Assembly: GCF_032490495.1 (NCBI RefSeq)
Contig: NZ_JAVYJB010000017.1
Location: forward strand, 1 to 64,000
Direction: 5' to 3'
Source of the DNA: Pilosibacter fragilis
GTDB lineage: Bacteria; Bacillota; Clostridia; Lachnospirales; Lachnospiraceae
DNA: 64,000 nucleotides
The first letter of the stretch is position 1; each line of letters starts with the position of its first letter. The notes under the pieces are model-generated. The model searched no databases. It was given only the letters and a program-made list of their open reading frames with translations, and was not told the DNA's origin. This document shows positions 24,563-32,606 of the stretch, one piece after another. A program made the translations under genes and the position numbers.

Positions 24563-24709
24563 ATTATGGAAATGTGCATAACTGGCTATGGAATCATGGA
24601 TAACTCTATTCACAGCACATGGAAAAGCTAAAGTGCAGCTTTCCCACGTCCTGCAAACAGAGTTACCCACAATTCCATGATACAGCCAGTTATACACATT
24701 ACGCACAAT
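24563..24709 (-). ncRNA. Long near-perfect hairpin, candidate structured RNA
   Basis: Arms 24563-24629 and 24637-24709 fold around a seven-base loop into about 66 base pairs. On the minus strand the helices are 6 bp, 17 bp (AAUGUGUAUAACUGGCU with AGCCAGUUAUGCACAUU), a five-base bulge, then about 43 bp with one G-G mismatch. About ten arm differences are A/G or C/T changes that become G-U pairs on the minus strand but A-C mismatches on the plus strand, which favours a minus-strand RNA. A TATAAT on the minus strand at 24766-24771 could be its -10; no good -35 or T-run terminator is seen. No ORF spans it convincingly. It could instead be a foldback mobile element or a single-strand DNA structure. 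Confidence 0.45.
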
Positions 24710-24808
24710 GCCGACTACTACGGAATCCAAATCATTTTTTCACAGAACAAGATTTGCTTTTACAGAAAGAGATTATAGGTTGGAATGGAGATAAGGGAAC
24801 CTGCATAG

Positions 24809-24889
24809 AGCACAGCGGAAAAGTTGAAGAAACTGATTGAGGAAGAATTTGCCGGGCTTGTGTTTCTGTCTGCTGAAGATATGGAGTAA
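24809..24889 (+). pseudogene. C-terminal remnant of an unidentified gene
   Basis: The frame reads STAEKLKKLIEEEFAGLVFLSAEDME and a stop, directly after an in-frame TAG. It looks like the tail of a helical protein whose front is missing, and it is followed by a strong terminator. It is probably scar tissue from an earlier insertion. Confidence 0.35.
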
Positions 24890-24891
24890 TA

Positions 24892-24936
24892 ACAAATTGG
24901 GACATAATGGTATAACTCTTTGTCCCAATTTGTTTA
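24892..24936. terminator. Strong bidirectional terminator
   Basis: ACAAATTGGGACA and TGTCCCAATTTGT are perfect 13-base complements around a 16-base loop, with T-rich sequence following. It separates the 24 kb segment from the HelD gene. From here to 25127 I see only AT-rich promoter-like sequence. Confidence 0.8.
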
Positions 24937-25127
24937 TTGTTTAAATTACCCGTATTAGAATTGATATGCTTGCAGAAATCAAATATCTAACATAATTCCT
25001 CCCACTGTAATAATACCATACAAATTTTATGAATACAAGACTGTTTATATAAGCTGACACATGCTAAACTAGCCTAGCAATGTTTCAGTAAAACTTTCTT
25101 TCATTTTTCAAGGAGGTCATAATCATT

Positions 25128-27290
25128 ATGGGGAATAATCAGACAGAAAAAGCGTTTGAAGAAAAAAGATTAGCACAAACAATCTCTTTAGCCGAGGAAC
25201 AATTAAAGCAGGCAAAAGAAGCGGCAGACAAAAAAAAATCAGAAATTATCGAAGCCAAAAAAGATGTGCGTGAAAATACAGAACACGGCATTACATCACT
25301 GTACACATCAGACGGTTTCGAGGCACTTGTTGAATTAAGCCAATATATCAATCCTGTTACAGACAAAATTATAGATTATGAAGAAGAAGAACATAAAATA
25401 CTTCTGTTAGAAAAGATGATAAAATCGCCCTATTTTGCCCGAATTGATTTTAAATTTGATGATGAGGACGAATTTGAAAAAATATACATTGGACGTTCTT
25501 CTCTACGAAAAAACAGCTATCAAGAGATGTATGTTTATGATTGGAGATCGCCGATTGCCAGTGTTTTCTATCGTTTTATGACAGGCGAAGCGTTTTATGA
25601 CGCTCCATGTGGACGAGTAACAGGCGAACTCAATTTGAAACGCCAATATGAAATAAAAAACGGAACACTGGAATATTTTTTTGATTCAGATGTTCAGATT
25701 GTTGATGAATTTTTAAGGCAATTACTGTCACAAAACACTACTGCTAAAATGAAAGCTATTGTTGAAACAATTCAGCATGAACAGGACGTGGTTATTAGAG
25801 ATATGGAAAATGACCTGCTAATGGTACAGGGTGTAGCGGGAAGTGGAAAAACCTCTATTGCTCTCCACCGGGCTGCTTATCTTATGTATCAAGGTTTACA
25901 AACAAAGCTGTCCGCAAATAACATTATGATTATTTCCCCAAATTCTATATTTGAGCAATATATTTCAAATGTATTGCCCGAATTGGGAGAAGATAATGTT
26001 ATTTCTTCCGTGTTTGAAGATATACTTAGTGAGTTATTAAATGGCAGGAAAATTCAGTCAAGAAATGATTTTTTAGAAAACTTGATTGTCAATTCAAAAT
26101 ACAAGGAAATTTCAAGAAATAGTATAGAATTTAAAACGTCAAGTTTTTTTAGGGAAATTTTAGACCAATTTCTCATTGATATACCCCGCCAGTGGATAGA
26201 ATTTGAAGATGTTTATTATGAGGGAAAATGCGTTGTAAGCGGGCAAATTCTAAAAGACAAGATATTAGGAAGACCAGAAACACCATTAGGCATAAAATTA
26301 GAACAATTAGAAGATTATATTTTAGAACAAATATTTGGAACAGGAAAAGGGCGGGGGCATAAAGAAGAAAAAAATCTAATCAAGCAGGAAATACAGAAAT
26401 TTATAAAAATTGACATTGTTGAATTATATAAAATATTATTTAGCAATGAAGCCTATTTTTATAGCCTGCTGCAAAATAGCAATCCGTCACAAAACATAAA
26501 AAATATTTGGAAATATACTAAGGAAAATTTGGAAGCAGACAGCTTGTATTATGATGACGCAATAGCAATCGCTTATTTGTATTTAAAAATATACGGAACA
26601 AATAAATATAAAAATATTAAGCAGGTAGTCATTGATGAAGCACAGGACTACTACCCTCTCCAATATGAAATATTTAATTTTCTTTTTTCTAATGCCAAAT
26701 TTACTATTTTAGGAGATATGAAACAGACTCTTGCCAAAAAAGAAGATATTTCTTTCTACGAACAAATTCAAAAAATATTGAACAAGAAAAAATCTTCTCT
26801 TATTATGTTGGATAAAAGTTTCCGTTGTACGAATGAAATTTTAAATTTTAGTTTAAAGTTCATTGAACAAAGTTCACAGATAAAAAGTTTTAATCGGAAT
26901 GGCGATAGCCCAAAAGTATATATTGCTGATAATTCCGAAATCTTCATTGATGAAATTGTTAAGGAAATAAAATTATGCCAAGAGAAAGGGTTTCAGTCGA
27001 TATGCTTAATTTGTAAAACCGAAAAAAATTCAACCTATCTATTTAATAAAATTAAACACAAACTTGATATTCAATTAATTAAAAATGGGAGCGTATCAGA
27101 TTTACAAGGCGTGTTTATCTTACCAGTATATATGTCAAAGGGATTAGAATTTGATACTGTCTTAATTTGTGATGCAGATAGCCAAAACTACCATGATGAA
27201 GATGATAAAAACCTCTTATATGTTGCCTGCACAAGAGCGCTTCACAAACTTAGCTTATTTTGTGAAAATGAGGTTAGCCCGCTGATATAG
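25128..27290 (+). CDS. helD: HelD-like superfamily 1 helicase
   Basis: A 720-residue UvrD/Rep-fold ATPase of the HelD type. The N-terminus is a long coiled coil (QTISLAEEQLKQAKEAADKKKSEIIEAKKD), followed by VYDWRSPIASVFYRF, Walker A VQGVAGSGKTSIALHRAAYL near 235, Walker B VIDEAQDYYPLQYEIF near 500, LDKSFRCTNEIL, GLEFDTVLICD and VACTRALHKLSLF near the end. HelD proteins use the coiled coil to enter RNA polymerase and strip it from DNA; actinobacterial relatives give rifamycin resistance. The gene is AT-rich against its neighbours, monocistronic, and has AAGGAGGTCATAATCATT before ATG, so it looks like imported cargo. Confidence 0.85.
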   Translation: MGNNQTEKAFEEKRLAQTISLAEEQLKQAKEAADKKKSEIIEAKKDVRENTEHGITSLYTSDGFEALVELSQYINPVTDKIIDYEEEEHKILLLEKMIKSPYFARIDFKFDDEDEFEKIYIGRSSLRKNSYQEMYVYDWRSPIASVFYRFMTGEAFYDAPCGRVTGELNLKRQYEIKNGTLEYFFDSDVQIVDEFLRQLLSQNTTAKMKAIVETIQHEQDVVIRDMENDLLMVQGVAGSGKTSIALHRAAYLMYQGLQTKLSANNIMIISPNSIFEQYISNVLPELGEDNVISSVFEDILSELLNGRKIQSRNDFLENLIVNSKYKEISRNSIEFKTSSFFREILDQFLIDIPRQWIEFEDVYYEGKCVVSGQILKDKILGRPETPLGIKLEQLEDYILEQIFGTGKGRGHKEEKNLIKQEIQKFIKIDIVELYKILFSNEAYFYSLLQNSNPSQNIKNIWKYTKENLEADSLYYDDAIAIAYLYLKIYGTNKYKNIKQVVIDEAQDYYPLQYEIFNFLFSNAKFTILGDMKQTLAKKEDISFYEQIQKILNKKKSSLIMLDKSFRCTNEILNFSLKFIEQSSQIKSFNRNGDSPKVYIADNSEIFIDEIVKEIKLCQEKGFQSICLICKTEKNSTYLFNKIKHKLDIQLIKNGSVSDLQGVFILPVYMSKGLEFDTVLICDADSQNYHDEDDKNLLYVACTRALHKLSLFCENEVSPLI

Positions 27291-27496
27291 ATAAATTTAC
27301 AATATATTGAATTGCCTAAATGCCAAACGCAGCGTAAGTGCATATGAACAAAATGATAATAATTAGACAGACCATCTTTCTCTTTTAATGGCATTAAATT
27401 GACATTACGCTCTCTATCATATATATTTGTTGCTTACTGTCAAAAACACGACAGAAAAATATAGTTTAAATTCAACGGATAAAAGAGGTAATGAAC

Positions 27497-27916
27497 ATGG
27501 GGAAATTACTACTGCTGACACTTAACGAACAAGAGGAAACAGCGATTGACAAAATCATATCGGCAATATCTGATTATATACAGATTGAACCCATGCAGAT
27601 CACAACCGCTTCCGTGTTATCTTTTCCGGGACTGGAAATAAAGCAGAACCAACGCCAGGTATTTCAAGACGGGGAGGAAGTAAGCCTTACCCGCCTTGAA
27701 TACAGTACCCTTGTATATCTTGCTTCCAACCCCGGCATTGTCCTCACACGGACACAAATATTTGAAGCCGTTTGGAACATGGAAAGTGAAAGCTGCCAGT
27801 CAAGCGTTGCAAATGTGATTTACAACCTGCGGAAAAAAATAGAGTCGGACAGCCGCAAGCCCATTTACATAAAAACCGTTTTAGGTATGGGCTACAAGTT
27901 TGCTTCCGGGGAATGA
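27497..27916 (+). CDS. Orphan OmpR-type winged-helix regulator
   Basis: A 139-residue protein whose C-terminal 95 residues are a Trans_reg_C winged helix (VSLTRLEYSTLVYLASNPGIVLTRTQIFEAVW, SSVANVIYNLRKKIE, YIKTVLGMGYKF). The N-terminus is far too short for a receiver domain and lacks the phospho-acceptor pattern, so it acts without a kinase. I prefer the ATG at 27497, nine bases after AGAGG, to 27491. It precedes the mobC-relaxase pair and probably regulates it. Confidence 0.85.
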   Translation: MGKLLLLTLNEQEETAIDKIISAISDYIQIEPMQITTASVLSFPGLEIKQNQRQVFQDGEEVSLTRLEYSTLVYLASNPGIVLTRTQIFEAVWNMESESCQSSVANVIYNLRKKIESDSRKPIYIKTVLGMGYKFASGE

Positions 27917-27955
27917 CAACAGAATAACCGCCGCCCGTTACAGCGGCATACCATG

Positions 27956-27988
27956 ACAGGAAATCAGAAAAGGTTTCCTGTTTTTTTG
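27956..27988 (+). terminator. Terminator before the mobC region
   Basis: ACAGGAAA pairs with TTTCCTGT, followed by seven T. A near-identical block (AGCAGGA/TCCTGCT plus T run, preceded by CCGCCGCCC and GCGGCA) lies at 40341 upstream of the other relaxase. Confidence 0.8.
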
Positions 27989-28336
27989 CACCAAAAACCG
28001 CGCTGATTTTCCAGCTTTGTCGAAAAGTTTTATCAAAAAGTTTTTCAAAACTTTGCCATATTTGCATTTCTCTGCGTAGTAAGGAGTAAAGGGGGAGTTT
28101 CGCCGTTTTCTTAGAGCAAGATTCTACCGAGGTGCCAAAATTCGCTTTTCGCTCATTTTGCCCCTGCGGGAATCTTGTTGGGGAGTGCCTTCCCCAAACC
28201 CTGCTTATGCGGCTTGCGCCGCTTAAAAATCCCTCAAAATATTTTTTCGGATTTTTTCAAAAACAGTTCCGTTTTACCCCCTGTTTTTCTCCTATTAGTG
28301 AGAGAACACCACGCACAGAAAGGAGGTCTGCCGACC
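27989..28336 (+). other. Noncoding stretch upstream of mobC, probable oriT region
   Basis: About 350 bases without a supported gene. It holds several short inverted repeats (for example GGCTTGCGCCGC-type at 28211 and GGGGAGTGCCTTCCCC at 28180-28195) and a C-rich segment. The position before mobC and relaxase makes it the likely oriT of this module, but no known nick consensus was recognised. It lacks the IncQ-like GGGCGCA block. Confidence 0.4.
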
Positions 28337-28732
28337 ATGAAAAGATACAACACACCGCACCGCAGCCGGGTAGTCAAGACACGCATGACCGAGGAAGAAT
28401 ACGCCGAGTTTGCGGAAAGGCTTTCTGCTTACCACATGAGCCAAGCCGAGTTTATCCGGCAAGCCATAACCGGGGCAGCCATACGCCCCATCATAACCGT
28501 TTCCCCCGTCAATGACGAGCTGCTTGCCGCTGTCGGGAAGCTGACCGCCGAATACGGCAGGATCGGCGGCAACTTAAACCAGATAGCCCGGACGCTGAAT
28601 GAGTGGCACAGCCCCTACCCGCAGCTTGCCGGGGAGGTACGGGCGGCGATTTCCGACCTTGCTGCCCTAAAGTTTGAAGTCTTGCAGAAAGTGGGTGACG
28701 CTGTTGGCAACATTCAAACATATCAGCTCTAA
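28337..28732 (+). CDS. mobC: MobC family relaxosome protein
   Basis: A 131-residue protein. The N-terminal ribbon-helix-helix (RVVKTRMTEEEYAEFAERLSAYHMSQAEFIRQAI) binds the oriT region and the C-terminal part (YGRIGGNLNQIARTLNEW) has the MobC signature. It starts at ATG after AAAGGAGGTCTGCCGACC and overlaps the relaxase start by 29 bases, the usual MobC-relaxase coupling. Confidence 0.92.
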   Translation: MKRYNTPHRSRVVKTRMTEEEYAEFAERLSAYHMSQAEFIRQAITGAAIRPIITVSPVNDELLAAVGKLTAEYGRIGGNLNQIARTLNEWHSPYPQLAGEVRAAISDLAALKFEVLQKVGDAVGNIQTYQL

Positions 28733-30326
28733 AAATGCCGACTATGGCGCAGCGGAAGCCTACCTCACATTTGAGCATGACGAGTTTACCATGAAGCCCA
28801 CCCTTGATGAAAACGGGCGGCTGATACCGAGGGAGGATTACCGCATTTCTTCCCTCAACTGCGGGGGCGAGGATTTCGCCGTTGCCTGTATGCGAGCCAA
28901 TCTCCGCTATGAGAAAAACCAAAAACGGGAAGATGTGAAAAGCCACCACTATATCATCAGTTTTGACCCACGGGACGGGACAGACAACGGCTTGACCGTA
29001 GACCGGGCGCAGGAGCTGGGCGAGCAGTTCTGCAAAGAGCATTTCCCCGGACACCAAGCCCTTGTATGCACCCACCCGGACGGGCATAACCACAGCGGCA
29101 ATATCCATGTGCATATCGTCATCAACTCCCTGCGGATTTACGAAGTCCCGCTTCTGCCCTACATGGACAGACCAGCCGACACACGGGCGGGCTGCAAGCA
29201 CCGCTGCACCAACGCCGCTATGGAATATTTCAAGAGTGAAGTCATGGAGATGTGCCACCGGGAGGGGCTTTACCAAATCGACCTCTTGAACGGCAGCAAG
29301 GAACGGATAACGGAACGGGAATACTGGGCGGCAAAGAAAGGGCAGCTTGCCCTTGATAAAGAGAACGCTGTCAGAGAAGCCGCAGGACAGCCGACCAAGC
29401 CCACCAAGTTTGAAACGGACAAGGCGAAGCTGCGCCGGACGATACGGCAGGCACTTTCCCAAGCTGGCAGCTTTGACGAGTTTTCTTCCCTTTTGCTGCG
29501 GGAGGGTGTGACCGTCAAGGAGAGCCGGGGGCGGCTTTCCTACCTCACGCCGGACAGGACAAAGCCTATCACAGCCCGGAAGCTGGGGGACGATTTTGAC
29601 AAGGCTGCTGTCCTTGCCCTGCTCACGCAGAACGCCCACAGAGCCGCCGAACAGACCAAAGCCATACCCGAATACCCCCACACCCAAAAGGGACGCTTGC
29701 GGGAGGAAAAAGCCGCAAAAACCACCCCGGCAGACAACACCTTGCAGCGCATGGTTGACCGGGAAGCCAAGCGAGCCGAGGGCAAGGGCGTGGGCTATGA
29801 CCGCTGGGCGGCAAAGCACAACCTAAAGCAAATGGCAGCTACTGTTACCGCCTATCAACAGTACGGCTTTTCTTCCCCGGAGGAACTGGACGAAGCCTGT
29901 TCTGCCGCTTATGCCGCCATGCAGGAAAGCCTTACAGAGCTGAAGCAGGTGGAAAAGACGCTGAACGGGAAAAAGGAGCTGCAACGGCAGGTGCTTGCCT
30001 ATTCCAAGACCCGCCCTGTCCGGGACGGGCTGAAACAGCAGAAAAACGCCAAAGCAAAAGCAGCCTACCGACAGAAGCACGAAAGCGACTTTATCATAGC
30101 AGACGCAGCCGCCCGTTATTTCAAGGAGAACGGCATTTCCAAGCTGCCGAGCTATAAAGCCCTGCAAGCAGAGATTGAAGCCCTTATCAAAGAGAAAAAC
30201 AGCGGCTACAACGATTACCGGGCAAAACGGGAGGAATACCGCCGCTTACAGACTGTCAAGGGCAATATCGACCAGATTTTACGCCGGGAGCGCAAGCCTG
30301 TGAAAAGGCAGGAACAGGAACGATAA
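28704..30326 (+). CDS. Relaxase (MobA/VirD2-like mobilization nuclease)
   Basis: A 540-residue relaxase/mobilization nuclease. The start is taken as TTG 28704 (ATFKHISSKNADYGAAEAYLTFEHDEF), matching family N-termini better than the upstream ATG. Motifs: REDYRISSLNCGG, HHYIISFDPRDG, and the metal-binding HPDGHNHSGNIHVHIVINSLR; KEHFPGHQALVCTH precedes it. The C-terminal half is helical and Lys/Arg-rich. It nicks this module's oriT and pilots the strand through a helper channel. It belongs to a different relaxase family from the two MobA/MobL proteins in this window. Confidence 0.9.
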   Translation: MATFKHISSKNADYGAAEAYLTFEHDEFTMKPTLDENGRLIPREDYRISSLNCGGEDFAVACMRANLRYEKNQKREDVKSHHYIISFDPRDGTDNGLTVDRAQELGEQFCKEHFPGHQALVCTHPDGHNHSGNIHVHIVINSLRIYEVPLLPYMDRPADTRAGCKHRCTNAAMEYFKSEVMEMCHREGLYQIDLLNGSKERITEREYWAAKKGQLALDKENAVREAAGQPTKPTKFETDKAKLRRTIRQALSQAGSFDEFSSLLLREGVTVKESRGRLSYLTPDRTKPITARKLGDDFDKAAVLALLTQNAHRAAEQTKAIPEYPHTQKGRLREEKAAKTTPADNTLQRMVDREAKRAEGKGVGYDRWAAKHNLKQMAATVTAYQQYGFSSPEELDEACSAAYAAMQESLTELKQVEKTLNGKKELQRQVLAYSKTRPVRDGLKQQKNAKAKAAYRQKHESDFIIADAAARYFKENGISKLPSYKALQAEIEALIKEKNSGYNDYRAKREEYRRLQTVKGNIDQILRRERKPVKRQEQER

Positions 30327-30510
30327 AAACCACCCCAAAATGTACCCGAACCCATACAGAACAAGGGGGCTGCCCCGTACTCTACCCGCAATACCAAAGG
30401 ATTTTTTAACGGGCTTACAGGGCAGAAAAACCCCGAAAATGATACCGAGATGATACAGAATTACCGTCGATACCGCCACACCAGCGGAAACGGCAGAAAG
30501 GAGCGCACCC

Positions 30511-30723
30511 ATGCCAAGAATGAGCAAGAAACGGCGGCTGGAATGGTCTTTTTTCCTGCGGCAAGTAAAAGTCGGGAATACCACCTGCGACCGTATCACA
30601 TACAACGACCTCTGCCGGGGCTGTACCCATAGCTGTAAGCAGAGCTTCCGGGCGGTTATCATACTTTGCCCCCGCTACTACTCCAAACGCCGGAAAAAGG
30701 AGGACAGGGACAATGGCAGATAA
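30511..30723 (+). CDS. Small Cys/basic protein ahead of the replisome organizer
   Basis: A 70-residue protein (MPRMSKKRRLEWSFFL...ITYNDLCRGCTHSCKQSFRAVIILCPRYYSKRRKK). It shares MPRMSKKR, a TYN-LC-xC-x-H-xCKQSFRAVxIxCP core and a basic tail with 38993-39181. The four-Cys core suggests a zinc-bound nucleic-acid-binding protein. It overlaps the next gene by 11 bases. Confidence 0.75.
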   Translation: MPRMSKKRRLEWSFFLRQVKVGNTTCDRITYNDLCRGCTHSCKQSFRAVIILCPRYYSKRRKKEDRDNGR

Positions 30724-31456
30724 CCGCAAGTATTACTACCTCAAGCTGAAAGAGAATTTTTTTGACAGCGACTCCATTGTGCTGCTGGAAGATATGAAAG
30801 ACGGGATTTTATATTCCAATATCCTCTTGAAGCTGTACTTAAAATCTCTGAAAAACGGCGGGAAGTTGCAGCTTGACGAGCATATCCCCTACACAGCGCA
30901 GATGATAGCGACACTGACCCGCCACCAGATAGGGACGGTTGAAAGGGCTTTAGAGATTTTCCGGCAGTTGGGGCTTGTGGAGCAGCTTGACAGCGGGGCT
31001 TTTTATATGACCGATATTGAGCTGATGATAGGACAGTCCTCTACCGAAGCCGAGAGAAAACGGGCTGCAAGGCTGGAAAACAAGGCACTTTTACCGCCCC
31101 GGACAAAAGGCGGACATTTGTCCGACATTCGTCCACCAGAGATAGAGATAGAGTTAGAGAAAGAGATAGAAAAAGAGAGAGAGGGAGAAACGGGACACCC
31201 CGCCCCCGCCGCTTATGGCAGATACAACAATGTGATACTGACCGATACAGAGCTTTCCGGGCTGAAAACAGAGCTGCCCGACAAGTGGGAGTATTATATT
31301 GACCGGCTTTCCTGCCATATCGCTTCCACCGGGAAGCAGTACCAGAGCCATGCAGCCACCATTTACAAGTGGGCGCAGGAGGACGCTGCCAAAGGCAAGG
31401 CTGCCCCGAAACAGGGCATACCCGATTATTCATGTAAGGAGGGCGAGAGCTTATGA
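30713..31456 (+). CDS. Phage-type replisome organizer (second copy)
   Basis: A 247-residue homologue of 20373-21107, about three quarters identical over the N-terminal domain (YYYLKLKENFFDSDSIVLLEDM, TRHQIGTVERALEIFRQLGLV). The charged repeat linker (EIEIELEKEIEKEREGE) and the C-terminal domain (DKWEYYIDRLSCHIASTGKQYQSHAATIYKW) are also kept. AAAAAGGAGGACAGGGACA precedes the ATG. It should initiate replication of the inner composite element. Confidence 0.88.
   Translation: MADNRKYYYLKLKENFFDSDSIVLLEDMKDGILYSNILLKLYLKSLKNGGKLQLDEHIPYTAQMIATLTRHQIGTVERALEIFRQLGLVEQLDSGAFYMTDIELMIGQSSTEAERKRAARLENKALLPPRTKGGHLSDIRPPEIEIELEKEIEKEREGETGHPAPAAYGRYNNVILTDTELSGLKTELPDKWEYYIDRLSCHIASTGKQYQSHAATIYKWAQEDAAKGKAAPKQGIPDYSCKEGESL
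31101..31170 (+). repeat. Candidate origin block inside the second replisome organizer gene
   Basis: Counterpart of 20761-20830: GGACAAAaGGC, GGACATTTGTCC, GACATTCGTCC and the GAGATA hexamer tract, with a single mismatch over 70 bases. See the entry at 20761 for the reasoning. Confidence 0.45.
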
Positions 31457-32310
31457 AAAACGAGATTGAAGCTATGATTACGGATATTACAACCACTACC
31501 GCCGAAGCGGAGGACTACACAGGCGAGGACGGGCTTTTATACTGCGGCAAGTGCCATACGCCCAAAGAAGCCTACTTTTCAAAAGAAACCGCCCAATGGT
31601 TAGGGCATGACCGACACCCAACAGACTGCGACTGCCAGCGGGCAGCCCGTGAAAAGCAGCAAGCCGCCGAAAGCCGACAGAAGCACCTTGAAACAGTGGA
31701 GGACTTGAAACGCCGGGGCTTTGCCGACCCCGCTATGCGGAACTGGACATTTGAGCATGACAACGGCAGAAACCCACAGACCGAAACCGCCCGCTTTTAT
31801 GTGGAGAGCTGGGAAACCATGCAGGCTGAAAATATCGGCTACCTGTTTTGGGGCGGCGTGGGGACAGGAAAAAGCTACCTTGCTGCCTGTATCGCCAACG
31901 CCCTTATGGAAAAAGAGGTTGCCGTTCGCATGACAAACTTTGCAACGATACTCAATGACCTTGCCGCCAGCTTTGAGGGCAGGAACGAATATATTTCCCG
32001 CCTTTGCAGCTACCCCCTGCTGATACTTGATGATTTCGGTATGGAGCGAGGGACAGAATACGGGCTGGAACAGGTTTACAGCGTGATTGACAGCCGTTAC
32101 CGAAGCGGCAAGCCGCTGATCGCCACGACCAACCTCACGCTGGAGGAATTGCAGCACCCGCAGGACACGCCCCACGCCCGTATTTATGACAGGCTGACTT
32201 CCATGTGCGCCCCTGTCCGCTTCACGGGCAGCAACTTCCGAAAGGAAACCGCACAGGAAAAGCTGGAACGCTTAAAGCAGCTGATGAAGCAGCGAAAGGA
32301 GAGCCTATGA
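31453..32310 (+). CDS. DnaC/IstB-like helicase loader ATPase (second copy)
   Basis: A 285-residue AAA+ ATPase homologous to 21104-21967. N-terminal Cys pairs (CGKCHTPKEA, DCDCQRAARE), Walker A FWGGVGTGKSYLAACIANALM near 135, Walker B LLILDDFGMERGTEYG, sensor ATTNLTLEEL and RIYDRLTSMC. Start and stop overlap both neighbours (ATGA), giving a coupled organizer-loader-tnpW operon. Confidence 0.92.
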   Translation: MKNEIEAMITDITTTTAEAEDYTGEDGLLYCGKCHTPKEAYFSKETAQWLGHDRHPTDCDCQRAAREKQQAAESRQKHLETVEDLKRRGFADPAMRNWTFEHDNGRNPQTETARFYVESWETMQAENIGYLFWGGVGTGKSYLAACIANALMEKEVAVRMTNFATILNDLAASFEGRNEYISRLCSYPLLILDDFGMERGTEYGLEQVYSVIDSRYRSGKPLIATTNLTLEELQHPQDTPHARIYDRLTSMCAPVRFTGSNFRKETAQEKLERLKQLMKQRKESL

Positions 32311-32495
32311 CAGAAACGAAACAGACAAGCACCACCAAAACAGACCGCCGCCCGGACTGTGTAACGGAAATCCGCATGGGCAACTCCGTCCTTACCGTTT
32401 CCGGCTTCTTCAAGCAGGGCGCAACCGACACCGCAGCCGACAAGATGATGAAAGTGCTGGAAGCGGAAGCTGCTACACAAAAAACGGCGATTTGA
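32307..32495 (+). CDS. tnpW: TnpW family transposon protein (second copy)
   Basis: A 62-residue protein with the TnpW-type core CVTEIRMGNSVLTVSGFFKQGATDTAADKMMKVLEAE. Its ATG overlaps the loader stop and AAAGGAGAGCC is placed just before it. It ends 111 bases before recombinase 2, with CAGCCGCCCCA/TGGGGCTGGCTG as an inverted repeat in between. Confidence 0.75.
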   Translation: MTETKQTSTTKTDRRPDCVTEIRMGNSVLTVSGFFKQGATDTAADKMMKVLEAEAATQKTAI

Positions 32496-32606
32496 CCGAC
32501 CATAAAGAAGCAGATTTGACGCTTTTGCCGCTATACAGACAGCCGCCCCATGTGGTACAATCAAGGTACGGAATAGTGGGGCTGGCTGTCGGAAACGGAG
32601 GATTTT

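Noticed and set aside
24563..24709. A retron or reverse-transcriptase-linked RNA
   Set aside because: No reverse transcriptase motif (such as YADD) exists anywhere in the window, and the single long hairpin does not match an msr-msd layout.
25128..27916. HelD plus winged-helix gene as a defence system
   Set aside because: A terminator-free gap of 200 bases separates them, the regulator belongs by position to the mob genes, and no nuclease or effector partner is visible.
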